Below are positions 28,978 through 38,145 of a stretch of 64,000 bases of DNA, in pieces. Within the stretch, counting starts at the first letter, position 1. Each line of letters opens with the position of its first letter. Made by a program: the position numbers and the translations under genes. Origin of the DNA: Acidobacteriota bacterium (GTDB taxonomy: Bacteria; Acidobacteriota; Blastocatellia; Pyrinomonadales; Pyrinomonadaceae); contig JAHBSI010000001.1 of NCBI GenBank assembly GCA_019639195.1, positions 1,054,001 to 1,118,000 on the forward strand, written 5' to 3'. Below the pieces are notes generated by a model, which was not told the origin of the DNA, did not search any database, and worked only from the letters and a program-made list of their open reading frames with translations.

Positions 28978-31900
28978 ATGAGGATCTTTGCGTTATTTTT
29001 TCTGTTTGTGATCGCACTTGTACCTGCGTTCACCCAGGCGTCCCAGACAAAAAAGAAACCGGCGGCAAAGCCCGAGAAGTCCGCAAAGAATACACCGCAA
29101 CGCCCAAAGGCAAAAGCGACGCCAAAGAAAGCAACCGCTAAGGCAAAGCCGGCGGCTACGCCGAAACCAAAACCGACGCCGAAGAAGCCAAAGCTCGATG
29201 AAGCGGCCGAATGGGAAAAGGCGAGCACCATTACCGACGCTAGTGAGGCGATCACGGCCTTCAAGGCGTTCATCGCGGCTTTTCCCGCGAGCGAACACAT
29301 CGGAGACGCTCAGCGGCGTCTATCCGGCTCGGAGGCGGCGCTCGCTGACGCTCACTTTGAGCTGAACGAGATCGACCTTGCCCTTAAGCTCTACCTCGCG
29401 GCGGCCGAGGACGCCCCGAAACCGATGCCGGGCACGCTTTTTAGCGAACGCCTGTCGAAGGTGCCTTCGAAGCTGTTCTGGAAAGGCTATCGAAAGCCGG
29501 CGCTCGATATCGCGAAGACGCTCGAAGAGAAGGCTGATGCACCGCAACTGCAGGAAATTGCCGGTTTTTACCTGACGATCGAAAGCGGCGATGATGCACG
29601 GCGTGCGGCGAATGCGGCGATCGCGCTTGCACCGGATACGGGCGGTTATCTGATGCTTGCGCTCGCGGACCGTGTCGATTTTGATCTCGAAGGTTCGGCC
29701 GCCGCCTACGCAAAGGCACTTGAGCTCGACCCAACAAGCATTCAGGCAAAACGCGGCCTCGCGGAGGCATATCGTTCGCTCGGAAGAAGCGAAGAAGCGA
29801 CAACGCTCTATCGCGAGATCCTTACCGCCGAACCGACGAATCTGCCTGCAAAGACCGGCGTGATCCTGTCGCTTTTTGAAGGCGGGAAAGTTCCGGATGC
29901 CGAAACGGAGCTTGCGGCGTCGCTCGCGGAGAATCCCAATAATGTGATGCTCCTTGCCGGTGTCGCGTATTGGTATTCGTCCCACGGCAAAGGCGATAAG
30001 GCCGTCGAATACGGTCGTCAGGCCGTTGCGGTCGAACCGCGTTTCATCTGGGGCCACGTCGCACTTGCACGCGGCCAGATGCTGCAGAATCTGCCTCTCG
30101 AAGCCGAAAAGACGCTGCTCTTAGCACGCCGATACGGCAAATTTCCCACGATCGATCTTGAGTTGGCAAGAGCACGTGCCGCTGCGGGATTTTACCGTGA
30201 GGCCGCCGAAGACACGGCCCGGATCTTTTCAATAAAGAACGGCGTCGTAACGGCAAAATTGGGCGGACGCGTCGAACGATCTTCGACGAATATCGGCGAG
30301 CTCATCTCATTCGAGAGACGCGCCAGCCTGTTCGAACCGCTGAACGACGCGGACAAGGAAAGCGGAAAGACGCTTGTCGCCCTACTCGAGTTTTGGAAGG
30401 CGGCAAATGACGGGAATGCCGACACGATCAATGCCGCGGCCGCGGCTTTTGACGGTGCGGGCGCCGATGCGATGAAGCTGCACCGTGAGATCTTTGCCGC
30501 TTCGCTGCTCGTTGACAAGAAACTTGCTCCCGACACGGCCCTTCAACTTCTAAAGAACGCTGCGGCGAATTCCGGCACAGTTCTGGCCGCACCGAATCCG
30601 ACAGCAGCAACCCTCGCCGAGGAACTCTATCCGGCACGGATCGCGGCCCTTGCCCGAGGCGACACAGTTGCACCGAATCCGGTCGCCGGGCCGACACTAT
30701 CTGCGATCGTTCGCGGGCGTATCGAAGAGCTCGCGGGTGCCGCATTGGCGCAAAAAGGCGAGACGGACGAGGCGATGATCCGATACAAACGCGGGCTATC
30801 GGTCGCACCGGCGAACAGCGTTTGGGAGCGTTCGGTAAATTGGCGGATCGGAGCACTTCTCGCATCACAAAACGATCTTGCCGGGGCATTGCCTTATTAC
30901 CTTAAGGGATACAAAGGCGGGCTCCCCGACATTGCAAAATACGGGATCCTGAAGTCTGCTTACTCGCAGGTAAAGGGCAACCTCGAAGGCTTTGAGGAAG
31001 CGGCCGGCCCCGATCCGCTCGCCAAACGCGAGACTGAGGTCGCTCAGACGGAGAAGCCAGCGACGGATGCGACGCCTTCGCCAACGCCCGCAAGCATTGT
31101 GCTTGGCGATCTGCCGCCGATCCCGGGAGAAAAGCCTGCGGCGACATCTGAACCAACGGCAAGCCCTGCGGCCGTTTCAGAACCAACACCGGAAGCCGAA
31201 CCTGTTGCGACGCCAGCCGCTTCACCTACTCCAAAGGCGCCCGAAAGCACGGAACTCTTTCCGTCCGTAGTCATCGCGATACCAAAGCCGAGTTCATCGC
31301 CAAGCCCAACACCAACGGAAACTCCGGCGACCGTCGTCGAACCAAGCCCGACGCCGGAAGCATCGCCTACACCCGAGGCAGTCGTTGAACCGAGTCCGAC
31401 GCCTGAGGCATCGCCTACACCCGAGGCAGTCGTTGAACCGAGTCCGACGCCTGAGGCATCGCCGACGCCTGAAACATCGCCTACGCCCGAAACATCGCCA
31501 ACTCCTGAGGCTTCGCCGACGCCTGAGGCGGTCGTTGAACCGAGTCCTACGCCCGAAGCTTCACCGACACCGGAAGCATCTCCAACACCCGAAACATCGC
31601 CAAGCCCGGAAGCAACTGCAACGCCGGAGCCAAGTCCGACGACTGGGGCTGCGGCTGACTCGCGGCCGCGGATCGTCAGTCCTCAGGGTGAGCAAGCCGC
31701 GATCAAACCGTGTGTCGTTACTGCAAGCGAGATCCGTATGTCGATGCCGACAGGCGAGGAACGCGGCATCATTATCGGCACGGAGGACGACCGAGACCTG
31801 ACCGGCCTGAAGGCTGCAACGGATAGTGAAAAGGATGTCGAGGTGCGGCCGGTTGCGGTCGCGGGGATCAAGAGCCGGTCGCTTTTTGTGATCCGCTCGC

Positions 31901-31992
31901 TTTCAGAACGGACGGGCATTTATCACGTTAAATTCGATCTGCCGTGCGGCTCGGTCGATGTCGAGGTAACGGTCGAGCCGCGGCCGCGGTAA
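28978..31992 (+). CDS. Large exported TPR protein with SPTPE-repeat linker
   Basis: This 1004-residue protein has a signal peptide (residues 1-21), a Lys/Pro/Ala-rich basic stretch (22-75), and a long tetratricopeptide region to about 690 ('AYAKALELDPTSIQAKRGLAEAYRSLGRSEEA' pattern). A low-complexity Pro/Thr/Ser/Glu linker of about 200 residues follows, dominated by 'SPTPEASPTPE'. The last 110 residues form a small beta domain ('IKPCVVTASEIRMSMPTGEERG') with two cysteines ('KPCV', 'LPCGS') that may pair. Probably a periplasmic or surface scaffold. Its 3' end overlaps the convergent O-antigen ligase gene by 70 bases. Confidence 0.85.
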   Translation: MRIFALFFLFVIALVPAFTQASQTKKKPAAKPEKSAKNTPQRPKAKATPKKATAKAKPAATPKPKPTPKKPKLDEAAEWEKASTITDASEAITAFKAFIAAFPASEHIGDAQRRLSGSEAALADAHFELNEIDLALKLYLAAAEDAPKPMPGTLFSERLSKVPSKLFWKGYRKPALDIAKTLEEKADAPQLQEIAGFYLTIESGDDARRAANAAIALAPDTGGYLMLALADRVDFDLEGSAAAYAKALELDPTSIQAKRGLAEAYRSLGRSEEATTLYREILTAEPTNLPAKTGVILSLFEGGKVPDAETELAASLAENPNNVMLLAGVAYWYSSHGKGDKAVEYGRQAVAVEPRFIWGHVALARGQMLQNLPLEAEKTLLLARRYGKFPTIDLELARARAAAGFYREAAEDTARIFSIKNGVVTAKLGGRVERSSTNIGELISFERRASLFEPLNDADKESGKTLVALLEFWKAANDGNADTINAAAAAFDGAGADAMKLHREIFAASLLVDKKLAPDTALQLLKNAAANSGTVLAAPNPTAATLAEELYPARIAALARGDTVAPNPVAGPTLSAIVRGRIEELAGAALAQKGETDEAMIRYKRGLSVAPANSVWERSVNWRIGALLASQNDLAGALPYYLKGYKGGLPDIAKYGILKSAYSQVKGNLEGFEEAAGPDPLAKRETEVAQTEKPATDATPSPTPASIVLGDLPPIPGEKPAATSEPTASPAAVSEPTPEAEPVATPAASPTPKAPESTELFPSVVIAIPKPSSSPSPTPTETPATVVEPSPTPEASPTPEAVVEPSPTPEASPTPEAVVEPSPTPEASPTPETSPTPETSPTPEASPTPEAVVEPSPTPEASPTPEASPTPETSPSPEATATPEPSPTTGAAADSRPRIVSPQGEQAAIKPCVVTASEIRMSMPTGEERGIIIGTEDDRDLTGLKAATDSEKDVEVRPVAVAGIKSRSLFVIRSLSERTGIYHVKFDLPCGSVDVEVTVEPRPR
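31330..31625 (+). repeat. Minisatellite encoding SPTPEA/VVEPSPTPE repeats
   Basis: In-frame tandem units, mostly 18 or 48 bases, such as 'CCGAGTCCGACGCCTGAGGC', recur with third-position variation. The longer unit (encoding 'AVVEPSPTPEASPTPE') is present three times almost unchanged. It codes for the extended linker of the TPR protein. Confidence 0.85.
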
Positions 31993-33281
31993 GTGCCGTC
32001 GAGCCTGACGGTCGCAAACACAACGAGAAGCAGGAAGAAAAAAGCGTTCGATGGCGTCCGCAAAGGGAAGTCCACGATGCTGTGCGCCATTATCCCGACG
32101 CAGCCCGCAAAGCCTCCGATAACAAGGCCGCGTCTTTCGGAGCCAACACTGCGGATATTCGCGATCGCCTGCCGCAGGAACAAATAAACAAAAGAGACGA
32201 GGCAAAGAAAGCCGAGGATGCCTCCGTCTGCCAAAACCTGCAGGTAGTCGTTGTGCGCGCGCTCGATGCGAAAAATGCCGTCCCAGGTATCGTATCTGGT
32301 GAATGCGACAGCGAATGAATCGAGCCCAACTCCGATCACGGGATGTGCCGAAAAGATCTTTAGCGCAACGGTCCAAAAGTGCGTTCGTCCGCTCGTGAAA
32401 CCTCCCGCGTCGGAACCGTGTCCGGCGAGCGAAAGATTCGTCGCATCGCCGCCCAAAAAGACCGCAAGCGAGAGGATCGCGGCAACGAGGATCACGGCTG
32501 AAAGCACTTGAGCAAGAATGCTCTTTCGGTTCGTCCCGGACGCCCGGCGTTTTCCGCCTGCGAAGGTCGCGGCCAGCACGACGGCAAGCGTTACGAGCGC
32601 CGAAAGCCACGCACCGCGAGACAGCGTCATCACGAGTGCCGATCCCGCGACGACAGTGACAGCGATGTGAATGATCTTCTGGTTCCGCGGCGTCTTCTTA
32701 TCAAAGATAGCTCCAAGCGTAAGCCCGCAGATCATCACCATGAATGCGGCAAAATGATGTTGGTTGACGAATGGCCCGAACGGTATCGCCTGTGGTGTTT
32801 CGCGTAGTCCGAAGATCGGTTCGACCTGGGCGAGCCTCTGCAGGATGCTCACAAAGGCGAGAAGGCCGCCAAAGACGACGACCGCGTTTCTTGCGATGTT
32901 AAGTCGATTCGCCGTCCTGAAGACCGAGAGAGCCGCAAGAAAGAAAAGAAGATAAACGCCTAGCCGAAAAGTGAAGAGCCGCGTCGCATATTGGTCGAGC
33001 GTTGTGCCTGCGGCGATCTGCAGAACGCCGAGCAAAACGAAGGCCGCGAACGGAATGAGAAGCTGTGAATACTGAAGAGCAAACTCTTTCCTCTTCCAGG
33101 TCGTGTGTGCCCAGAGGAGAACACCGAAACCCGTAATGATCGCGATCAACGCCCACGTTCCGCTGTCAACCGCACCAAAAAGCAAGCACGCGAGCATCGG
33201 TCCGGCGAGCAGCAGAAAGAAGAGCGCCGCGTCGCTCCAAAGGGCCTTTTTTCTGATGGTCAAGACGTCGGAAATTCTCAC
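31923..33281 (-). CDS. O-antigen ligase/polymerase family membrane protein
   Basis: This is a 452-residue polytopic inner-membrane protein with about 11-12 hydrophobic segments and a large periplasmic loop containing 'GRTHFWTVALKIFSAHPVIGVGLDSFAVAFTRYDTW' pattern and 'RAHNDYLQVLADGGILG', the Wzy_C signature (the His-Asn-Asp-Tyr motif). It joins or polymerises lipid-linked glycan. The start GTG at 33281 overlaps the upstream stop as GTGA, so the two genes are translationally coupled; the frame stays open further up but would run through the previous gene. Last gene of the polysaccharide operon; its tail overlaps the convergent TPR gene. Confidence 0.88.
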   Translation of the reverse strand: MRISDVLTIRKKALWSDAALFFLLLAGPMLACLLFGAVDSGTWALIAIITGFGVLLWAHTTWKRKEFALQYSQLLIPFAAFVLLGVLQIAAGTTLDQYATRLFTFRLGVYLLFFLAALSVFRTANRLNIARNAVVVFGGLLAFVSILQRLAQVEPIFGLRETPQAIPFGPFVNQHHFAAFMVMICGLTLGAIFDKKTPRNQKIIHIAVTVVAGSALVMTLSRGAWLSALVTLAVVLAATFAGGKRRASGTNRKSILAQVLSAVILVAAILSLAVFLGGDATNLSLAGHGSDAGGFTSGRTHFWTVALKIFSAHPVIGVGLDSFAVAFTRYDTWDGIFRIERAHNDYLQVLADGGILGFLCLVSFVYLFLRQAIANIRSVGSERRGLVIGGFAGCVGIMAHSIVDFPLRTPSNAFFFLLLVVFATVRLDGTYRGRGSTVTSTSTEPHGRSNLT

Positions 33282-34552
33282 TTTTTCGTCAAGGAAAGGT
33301 CGTCCAGCCAAAGTTTGCCGCTGATCGGGCAGATCGGCGACCGGCAATCGTCGCGAACGAGCTTGATCACAACGCCGTCCGGTGAACCGCCGGGCACTTC
33401 GATATCCGCTCCCGTTTCCGCCCATTCAGCATTCAATGCGAACGACGGACCGTTTGCGAGGACAGCACCGTCGGCGCTCAGGACAACAAGATGCACCGAG
33501 ACGTCATCGGCCGCCCGCAATTCGCTCTTATAGAACGCGGACAGGCGATATTTTGCACCCGGCTCGACCGCAACGGTCTGACTCAAGTCGCGAAATGCGT
33601 CGGCGCGTTGTGAATCGAAGACGAAATACAGGCTCACCTTGCCCGAATGAGCCTTGTCGGCAAGGGCGATCTGCGGCGTCTTTCCCGCAGCGATCTTCCA
33701 ATTAAAGACGCTCGCGGCATCGAAAGAGACGCCGCTTTCAAAACCGCCGTTCGTTATCGTACCTATCGCGAGCGGAGGCACGGCCTTGAGATCATTAAAG
33801 ATGGAAAGGGCGAGGCGAAAGTGCTTCTTCTCGATAAGTTTGGCGGCGAGCCGTTCACCTTCGGCCTTCAATTTTCCGGTCTTTAATTCGCTCGGAAGCC
33901 CGGCCCACAAAGCTGCCGCATCTTCAACGCGGTCCTTTGTCAAAAGATAGATCGCAAGAGCCGCCCTCGCACTCGGTGCGTCGCTGAGAAGGCGTCGAGC
34001 CTCATCCACATTCTGACCTGCACTTTCGAGGGCAAGTATCGCCCCTGATGACGCATACTCAGGCCGGCTCTTTGCCGCCGCAGCGATCAGGTCAAAGGCT
34101 TCCGACTCATTCCCGCCGCCTCGCAAAAGAAAATTGCCGTAGGCGAATTTAACGTCAGAATAGTTCGGGGCAAGTTCGCGGGCCCGTAGGAACATCGCCT
34201 TCGCGTTCTCACGATCGCCGGCGCGGTCGTAGGCTTTTGCGAGAGCGAGCACGACGAGGTAATTGTTCGGTGAGAGTTCCTCTGCCCGTTTGAATTCGGC
34301 GAGCGACCTTGCCGCATCGTTGGGTTCGAAGGTCTTATCAAGAAGGACCGCGGCGGTGAAATGTGTTTGAGGATCGCCGGGCCCAAGCGAAGTAAGCACA
34401 GGTATCATATCAACGCGGTCGGCCCGCATCGACGCTGAATTCGCAAAGTTCCATTGAGCGCCGAACCAAAGTACCCCGATCAATAGAAGCACGAGGATCG
34501 TCAAGCATGCCTTTGCCGCCGCTGTGTGTATCGGTATTCGAAATGTGGCCAC
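33278..34552 (-). CDS. Membrane-anchored TPR protein with carbohydrate-binding-like C-terminal domain
   Basis: This 424-residue protein has an N-terminal signal anchor ('ACLTILVLLLIGVLWFGAQW'), TPR repeats (about 50-240, e.g. 'FKRAEELSPNNYLVVLALAKAYDRAGD'), and a jelly-roll domain (about 270-424) starting 'NGGFESGVSFDAASVFNWKI', the form of CBM-like modules. It is probably periplasmic, helping in glycan assembly. The start is GTG 34552, 6 bases after the WecA-fusion stop codon. Its stop overlaps the ligase start. Confidence 0.75.
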   Translation of the reverse strand: MATFRIPIHTAAAKACLTILVLLLIGVLWFGAQWNFANSASMRADRVDMIPVLTSLGPGDPQTHFTAAVLLDKTFEPNDAARSLAEFKRAEELSPNNYLVVLALAKAYDRAGDRENAKAMFLRARELAPNYSDVKFAYGNFLLRGGGNESEAFDLIAAAAKSRPEYASSGAILALESAGQNVDEARRLLSDAPSARAALAIYLLTKDRVEDAAALWAGLPSELKTGKLKAEGERLAAKLIEKKHFRLALSIFNDLKAVPPLAIGTITNGGFESGVSFDAASVFNWKIAAGKTPQIALADKAHSGKVSLYFVFDSQRADAFRDLSQTVAVEPGAKYRLSAFYKSELRAADDVSVHLVVLSADGAVLANGPSFALNAEWAETGADIEVPGGSPDGVVIKLVRDDCRSPICPISGKLWLDDLSLTKK

Positions 34553-34558
34553 GCCTGG

Positions 34559-36364
34559 TTATTCTAACGTCTCGATCTTCAGAAGGGCACGCCGGATGGC
34601 AATATTATTCTCGACGCAGATCTCGCGGACCTTGCGGAGCTTGTCGCTGTCGAAGTTACGGGCGGAGATCACGATCTCCTGTATGCCTTTGTCCTGACAG
34701 ACCGCACTTAGCGAACCGTTGCCGGTAAAGACGGTGAGTCCGTGGATAACGCGGCCGGTCTTCAGCGGGTCATCATCGACGAATCCGATCGGCGTCAGGT
34801 TCCATTCGGGATTGTTTCGCAGCTCGCGAAGCACCATTTCGCCGCCGTCACCCGCACCGTAGATGAGTATTCGGCGAGATTCGCCTGATTGCGGTATCGG
34901 GATCGCGCTTCGGATCAGGCGGAACATCATTCGGCTGCCGATCACGGCGAACAGCAAAATGAGAGCGTCAACGACAAAGACGGTTCGCGAATAATACTGA
35001 AATCTATACAGCAGCAGGATCGCAATGACGCTTAAGCCGGAGCCGAGAGCGACACCTTTTGCGTATGTAACGAAGTCGCGAATGCTCGTGTACTTCCAAA
35101 GGCCGCGATAAACCCCCGCAACAAGAAATGCCGCAAGCTTTATCGGAATTACGAGCGGCAGGCATTTTACGAAAAGGTCCCATGCCTCTGTGTTGTCGAG
35201 CGTGCCGATCACTAGCACGAAGGCCGCATAGAGCGAAAGCGTGATCAGGAACGCGTCGAGGAGTATCTCGAAGATACGGCGTTTGTGCGAGAAATTTATG
35301 ATGAAGGCAAAGACCGCTTTCTCGGGTGCGGATGTGTCGGTGCCGCTCGCTTCATAAACCTTCACTTTCGATAGGAAGACGCCGACGATGACCAGAATGA
35401 TCGAAAAGAATGCGATCAGGGCAAGGCTCTCGCTGACAGCAAGATGCGCGACCGCGATCGAAAGGCTGCCCGCGACCGCCGCGAATGCGTAAAGCATCAG
35501 AACTGCCGAGCGTTCCGAGAGTCCGAGAGCCACAAGGCGATGCGACGTGTGGTCACGGCCGCCTTGCGAAACTTTGCGGCCCCAGACCTTGCGTACAAGC
35601 GTGACAAGCGTCGTATCGAAGATCGGGACGACGAGGATCAAAGCCGGCACGGCGAGAATCGGCAAGATCCCGCGGCTTCTTCCGCCGCCGCCCGTCTGGT
35701 TGATCAGGACAGCTCCCGACAGGATAAAGCCAACGAACATCGACCCGCAGTCGCCCATAAAGATCGACGCGGGATTGAAGTTGAAGATCAAAAAGCCGAT
35801 AAGTGCACCGACAAAGATCGACGCAAGAAGAAGTTCGTTGCCCTGCCCGGCGGTGAAGAAGGTGGCGGCAAGAGCAATACCGCCGATCGCCGCGATTCCC
35901 GCAGCGAGACCGTCCATATTGTCGAGCAGATTGATCGCGTTCGTGATGCCGATGATCCAGATGCCGGTGATCCAGATGTCGATGATCTCGTTTCCGGTTA
36001 TCGGCATCGTCAACCCGAAACCGATCAGCAAGGCGGCACCGAACAGCTGCCCGAGAAGCTTCTGATAAGGGCGAATGTTAAAAATATCGTCAACGATGCC
36101 AACCAGGAAGAGCACCGTGCCGCCGGCGAGCAGGATCAAGGATTCGCGGTTGAGCGGGACGAATAGAAAATAGCCAATGATCGTCGTTGCATAGATCGCG
36201 ACACCGCCGAGCATCGCCGTCGGACGATCGTGCCAGCGATCGCTCTTTGGAGCGGCGACAAATCCGCGGCGGGTCGCATAGGCGCGGACAGCGTAGGTCA
36301 GCACCGCGCTCAAGATCACAGAGGCGGACAAGATCAGAAATGCTTGAAGAGTGAGGTTCTGCAT
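34559..36364 (-). CDS. WecA/TagO-type initiating glycosyl-phosphate transferase fused to a WbpM-like N-terminal half
   Basis: This 601-residue membrane protein has two parts. Residues 1-330 are a polyprenyl-phosphate sugar-1-phosphate transferase: 'VGIVDDIFNIRP', 'NAINLLDNMDGLAAG', 'NPASIFMGDCGSMFVG', 'FDTTLVTLVRK' and 'GGRDHTSHRL' give the Mg-binding aspartates and the nucleotide-sugar His motif. It would start glycan synthesis on undecaprenyl phosphate. Residues about 345-600 add four more helices and a Rossmann domain ('RRILIYGAGDGGEMVLREL', 'GFVDDDPLKTG') as in the N-terminal half of CapD/WbpM dehydratases, but the catalytic dehydratase domain is missing. The fusion may sense or channel a nucleotide sugar. 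Confidence 0.88.
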   Translation of the reverse strand: MQNLTLQAFLILSASVILSAVLTYAVRAYATRRGFVAAPKSDRWHDRPTAMLGGVAIYATTIIGYFLFVPLNRESLILLAGGTVLFLVGIVDDIFNIRPYQKLLGQLFGAALLIGFGLTMPITGNEIIDIWITGIWIIGITNAINLLDNMDGLAAGIAAIGGIALAATFFTAGQGNELLLASIFVGALIGFLIFNFNPASIFMGDCGSMFVGFILSGAVLINQTGGGGRSRGILPILAVPALILVVPIFDTTLVTLVRKVWGRKVSQGGRDHTSHRLVALGLSERSAVLMLYAFAAVAGSLSIAVAHLAVSESLALIAFFSIILVIVGVFLSKVKVYEASGTDTSAPEKAVFAFIINFSHKRRIFEILLDAFLITLSLYAAFVLVIGTLDNTEAWDLFVKCLPLVIPIKLAAFLVAGVYRGLWKYTSIRDFVTYAKGVALGSGLSVIAILLLYRFQYYSRTVFVVDALILLFAVIGSRMMFRLIRSAIPIPQSGESRRILIYGAGDGGEMVLRELRNNPEWNLTPIGFVDDDPLKTGRVIHGLTVFTGNGSLSAVCQDKGIQEIVISARNFDSDKLRKVREICVENNIAIRRALLKIETLE

Positions 36365-36415
36365 TTTCTAAGCTCCAATAAAGACAATATTCTTAAAATG
36401 ACGGTGAGAGACTGG

Positions 36416-37630
36416 CTATCCAACGTCGCGGTAAAGCTGAGTGATATCCTTTACGAGCCTCGTAACAGAATACCGTTCATCGACAAATTTTGCGGCTTCA
36501 AGAGCAAGTGTCTCCCGTACTTTTTCATTTTTCAGCAAATAAAGCAAGCCTTTTTGAAGATCGGCGGGATCGAACGTCCGGATCAGCACCGCACGCTCGG
36601 CAACGTCGAACCCGTCGATGGTTTCATTCACTTCACCCGCGAGATCGACAACGCCACCGACCGCCGTCGAAATTACGGGAACGCCCGCCGCCATCGCCTC
36701 GATCATCGAGAGCGGCGTGCCCTCATTTCTCGACGTCAGAACGAAGATATCGAGTTCGCCAAGGATCTGTCCGATCTCTTTCCGATTACCCGTAAATGAT
36801 AGATTTGAAAGACTTAGCTCGGCAGCACGACGTTCGAGCTGCCCTCGCAAATGCCCGTCGCCGACGATCACGAAATGCAGCGGCAACGCGCTTTTGTCAC
36901 AAAGTGCGGCCGCATCAAGAAGAAGGTCGAGGTTTTTGATCTCCGTAAGACGCCCGACGAAGCCGACCAGTAGGCGATCGTTTGGGATCGAGAATTCGCT
37001 GCGAAGGTTCGATGTCACGGCTTGCGACGTTTCTACGCCTTCGGTGCCGAGCGGTATCACAACGAACTGTTCGCGGCGTCCGATCGCGAACTTGCCGGCG
37101 ATCTCCTCGAGCTGCTGATCTGAAATGACGACGATGTGGTCGGTCACGCGTGCAAGGATCTTTTCTATCAGAATAAAGACGCGTGTCTTGAACTTTCCGT
37201 AATAGCTGTGAAAAACGTGGCCGTGAAACGTGTGTACCTTCTTGACACGTCGGGGACGGCCGATGAGCGTGCCGAGCGTAAGATATTTGTAGAGAAATGT
37301 CGCTGTCCGGCCGACGGCGCCGGCCTTTGCGGTATGCGTATGCACGATGTCCGGCCGTCGCTTCCGCAGTTCGCGAAAGATCTTGAACACGCAAACAAGA
37401 TCCTTTGGCGAGAGCTCGCGGCTTAGCTCCGGCAGATAGATCGGCTCGATGCCATTCTCCTCCGCAAAGTAGGACATATCCTCTTCGCCGGCGGGAACGG
37501 TCCCTGCGATGAGAGTGCTCTCAAATTCGGGTTCGCGAAGTTTGCTCGTCAGCCATGTGACATGTCGGGCGGGCCCGCCGACATTCAGGCGAGCGATGAT
37601 ACGGACAATTCTTTTTGGGCGGTCGGGCAA
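36416..37630 (-). CDS. Glycosyltransferase family 4
   Basis: This 404-residue GT-B retaining glycosyltransferase opens with 'IVRIIARLNVGGPARHVTWL' (acceptor-domain glycine loop), has 'VHTHTAKAGAVGRTA', and carries the C-terminal donor-site signature 'SRNEGTPLSMIEAMAAGVPVISTAVGG' with the EX7E glutamates. The donor is a nucleotide sugar, the acceptor lipid-linked glycan. The start is TTG 37630, the only one that keeps the first beta strand. It lies 6 bases after the epimerase-like gene. Confidence 0.9.
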   Translation of the reverse strand: MPDRPKRIVRIIARLNVGGPARHVTWLTSKLREPEFESTLIAGTVPAGEEDMSYFAEENGIEPIYLPELSRELSPKDLVCVFKIFRELRKRRPDIVHTHTAKAGAVGRTATFLYKYLTLGTLIGRPRRVKKVHTFHGHVFHSYYGKFKTRVFILIEKILARVTDHIVVISDQQLEEIAGKFAIGRREQFVVIPLGTEGVETSQAVTSNLRSEFSIPNDRLLVGFVGRLTEIKNLDLLLDAAALCDKSALPLHFVIVGDGHLRGQLERRAAELSLSNLSFTGNRKEIGQILGELDIFVLTSRNEGTPLSMIEAMAAGVPVISTAVGGVVDLAGEVNETIDGFDVAERAVLIRTFDPADLQKGLLYLLKNEKVRETLALEAAKFVDERYSVTRLVKDITQLYRDVG

Positions 37631-37636
37631 ATGAGA

Positions 37637-38116
37637 TTATTCTTCCATCCGAAAGATCGTTTCGGGGTCATCTTCGTGGCGTATCTCGTCGATGGGCTCG
37701 CGTTTGCCCTCGCCCATATAGAGGCGGTTTGGGCAATTTATCACCATTCCGTCAACGTCGCCGACGTTCTTGTAGCCGTGGACGACGCCTTTTGGGACAA
37801 CGACGGCACACGCCTTTGAAGCGCCTACAACCAGCGTCATTCGGTGGCCGTATGTCGGCGAATCTTGGCGGTTGTCCCACATTCGCATCTTGAAATCCGA
37901 CGGGCCGATGAAGCAAAAGAGGTCGGCCTGATCGACGTGTTCGTGAGGGCCGCGTGCAACGCCCGGCTTCGTAAACGAAATGTACGACATCGCCGGATAG
38001 AATTCCGCATCAAGCTCATCGTGCCGAAAAAGCTCGGCCAGCCATCCGCGGTCATCCGTGTACTTCTTCAGGTCGTAAACAACTACGTCGTCTATCTCTT
38101 TATCTATAAATGGCAT
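37637..38116 (-). CDS. RmlC-like cupin, dTDP-4-dehydrorhamnose 3,5-epimerase family
   Basis: This 159-residue cupin has 'YTDDRGWLAELFR', 'FTKPGVARGPHEHVDQADLFCFIG' and 'DNRQDSPTYG', the order seen in RmlC proteins, with the catalytic-His position in 'GPHEH'. The region after is shortened and differs from true RmlC, so an isomerase for another nucleotide sugar is possible. The ATG at 38116 is chosen over the upstream TTG at 38131. It lies beside an RmlA-like gene; RmlB and RmlD are not in the window. Confidence 0.8.
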   Translation of the reverse strand: MPFIDKEIDDVVVYDLKKYTDDRGWLAELFRHDELDAEFYPAMSYISFTKPGVARGPHEHVDQADLFCFIGPSDFKMRMWDNRQDSPTYGHRMTLVVGASKACAVVVPKGVVHGYKNVGDVDGMVINCPNRLYMGEGKREPIDEIRHEDDPETIFRMEE

Positions 38117-38145
38117 AATCTCCGAGATCAAAGTTGGTGAACGCT

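Noticed and set aside
31385..31801. CRISPR-like regular repeats at 31.4-31.6 kb
   Set aside because: The repeats are in-frame SPTPE codons of a long intact gene, with no unique spacers and third-position variation typical of coding minisatellites.
35444..36166. 240-codon plus-strand reading frame opposite the WecA fusion gene
   Set aside because: Charged, repeat-like antisense translation of transmembrane codons; the minus strand holds all family motifs.
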